Source of the DNA: an uncultured Opitutaceae bacterium
Lineage (GTDB): Bacteria > Verrucomicrobiota > Verrucomicrobiae > Opitutales > Opitutaceae
Reading direction: 5' to 3'
Assembly (NCBI GenBank): GCA_946482625.1
Contig: CAMLSH010000158.1
Span: 1 to 8,233 of the forward strand
Length of the DNA: 8,233 nt
Under the pieces are notes generated by a model that saw only the letters and a program-made list of their open reading frames with translations, was not told where the DNA came from and ran no database searches. The position numbers were made by a program, and so were the translations under genes. Positions 6,295-8,233 of the stretch are shown here, piece after piece. Position 1 is the stretch's first letter. Each line of letters opens with the position of its first letter.

Positions 6295-7179
6295 ATGTCC
6301 TTCCACGAGCTCCTCATCGAGCCCTTCACCTTCGAGTTCATGCAACGCGGCCTGCTCTCCGCCGCGCTCCTCAGCCTCAGCGGCGGACTCCTCGGCTCGA
6401 TCCTCGTGCTCCGCCGCCTCGCCCTGATGGGCGACGCCCTCTCCCACTCGCTCCTCCCCGGCGTCGCCCTCGCCTTCCTGCTTTTCGGCCCCAACACCCT
6501 CGCCCTCTTCATCGGCGCGCTCATCGCCGGACTCCTCACCGCCGCCGGCAGCGCGCTCCTCAGCCGCCTCACCCGCATCAAGGAAGACGCCGCCTTCGGC
6601 TCCCTCTTCGTCATCTTCTTCGCCGCCGGCATCGCCCTCGTCAGCGTCATGAAGGCCCGCCTCGACCTGATGCATTTCCTCTTCGGCAACATCCTCGGCG
6701 TCAGCCCCGACGACCTGCTCCTCTCCGCCCTCGCCAGCGGCCTCACGCTCGCTGTATTCGCCATCTTCCGACGCGGCATCCTCCTCGAAACCTTCGACCC
6801 AATCTTCCACCGTGCCACCGGCGGACGCGGCACACTCGTCCACCTCGGCCTCCTCGCGCTCACCGTTCTCAACCTCGTCGCCGCCCTCCAAGCCATGGGC
6901 ATCGTCCTCGCCCTCGGCCTCTTCCTCCTTCCCGCCGTCACCGCCTACCTCTGGTGCGATCACTTCGGCAAACTCCTCCTCACCTCCGTCGTTCTTGCGC
7001 TCATCGGCACCATCAGCGGCATCCTCCTCAGCTACCACGCCGGCCTCGCCAGCGGTGCCAGCATCGTCCTCTGCCTCGGTGCCGCCTTCCTCTTCTCCGC
7101 CATCGCGAGCCCCCGCTACGGCCTAGCCGCCCGCTTCCGCACCCACGAAGGCAAAGGCGTCCTCCGCACCCCGGAATAA
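6295..7179 (+). CDS. znuB: Metal (probably Zn2+) ABC transporter permease (ABC-3 family)
   Basis: This integral inner-membrane subunit forms the channel of the importer. ATG 6295 gives 294 residues, the usual length, beginning MSFHELLIEPFTFEFMQRG, a typical family start. The upstream in-frame TTG at 6208 lies within a repeat and is rejected. The conserved motif MGDALSHSLLPGVALAF (45-61) identifies the ABC-3 (ZnuB/MntC/TroCD) permeases, as does the later LMHFLFGNILGVSPDDL block. About eight hydrophobic segments can be read, including residues 19-39, 53-67, 73-90, a stretch around 101-119, and paired helices in the second half (VHLGLLALTVLNLVAALQ and MGIVLALGLFLLPAVTAYL). A short basic tail (RYGLAARFRTHEGKG) would be cytoplasmic. 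No Shine-Dalgarno sequence is visible; the leader is C/T-rich and repetitive. Only one permease gene is present, so the channel is expected to be a homodimer. Confidence 0.92.
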   Translation: MSFHELLIEPFTFEFMQRGLLSAALLSLSGGLLGSILVLRRLALMGDALSHSLLPGVALAFLLFGPNTLALFIGALIAGLLTAAGSALLSRLTRIKEDAAFGSLFVIFFAAGIALVSVMKARLDLMHFLFGNILGVSPDDLLLSALASGLTLAVFAIFRRGILLETFDPIFHRATGGRGTLVHLGLLALTVLNLVAALQAMGIVLALGLFLLPAVTAYLWCDHFGKLLLTSVVLALIGTISGILLSYHAGLASGASIVLCLGAAFLFSAIASPRYGLAARFRTHEGKGVLRTPE

Positions 7180-7183
7180 GATT

Positions 7184-7213
7184 TTGAATCGCCAAGACGC
7201 GAAGCCGCAAAGG
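7184..7213 (-). repeat. 30-bp octamer-based repeat, copy A (inverted), after znuB
   Basis: Read on the minus strand it is CCTTTGCG, GCTTCGCG, TCTTGGCG and then ATTCAA. It starts 5 bp after the znuB stop. The 21 bases at 7184-7204 are complementary to copy C at 19 of 21 positions, so the two copies can pair into a large imperfect hairpin spanning most of the znuB-hemF gap. Confidence 0.8.
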
Positions 7214-7245
7214 TCCGAACTCGTTTCCGCCTTCCTTCGCCTCCG

Positions 7246-8233
<988 letters not shown>

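Overview
The window is GC-rich and strongly biased to codons ending in C or G, and every gene I can support is on the + strand. It looks like a chromosomal segment of a Gram-negative bacterium, most likely a verrucomicrobial one of the Opitutaceae type. That placement is an inference, resting on base composition, on a secreted protein combining an SHD1-like and a PA14-like module, on C/T-rich leaders without Shine-Dalgarno motifs, and on short-period intergenic repeats. HemF is the oxygen-dependent coproporphyrinogen oxidase, so an aerobic or facultative life is likely.

Layout: (1) positions 1-723 hold the C-terminal part of peptide chain release factor 3 (prfC). (2) 862-2556 encodes a secreted multidomain protein of unknown function (SHD1-like, thioredoxin-fold-like, TonB-C-like and PA14/CBM-like parts), followed by a clear intrinsic terminator at 2626-2661. 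(3) 2816-3973 encodes an exported S11-family D-Ala-D-Ala carboxypeptidase with a Pro/Ala-rich tail. (4) 4094-7179 is a metal (probably zinc) ABC importer in the order znuA (binding protein), znuC (ATPase), znuB (permease). Its genes are separated by unusually long gaps of 218 and 267 bp, filled with hairpins, pyrimidine tracts and short-period repeats. (5) 7329 to the end is hemF, cut off by the window end roughly 30 residues before its expected C-terminus.

The genes fall into unrelated housekeeping tasks: translation termination, cell-wall trimming, metal uptake and haem synthesis. Only the three importer genes clearly work together: ZnuA captures metal in the periplasm, ZnuB carries it across the inner membrane and ZnuC supplies ATP. 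znuA has a -10-like box placed so that its mRNA may be leaderless. A perfect 11-bp hairpin after znuA could lower expression of znuC and znuB relative to the binding protein.

The most unusual material is repetitive DNA. A 30-bp family made of three degenerate octamers (NCTTNGCG) followed by ATTCAM occurs four times: once before znuB and three times between znuB and hemF, where the last copy ends on the base before the hemF ATG. Heptamer-period arrays lie just before the znuC and znuB starts. A related heptamer array plus two perfect hairpins sits inside hemF as an in-frame insertion of about 31 codons, between the conserved NVRFF and PVWWFGGGF blocks. This resembles the protein-coding palindromic elements known from Rickettsia, but the sequence is different.
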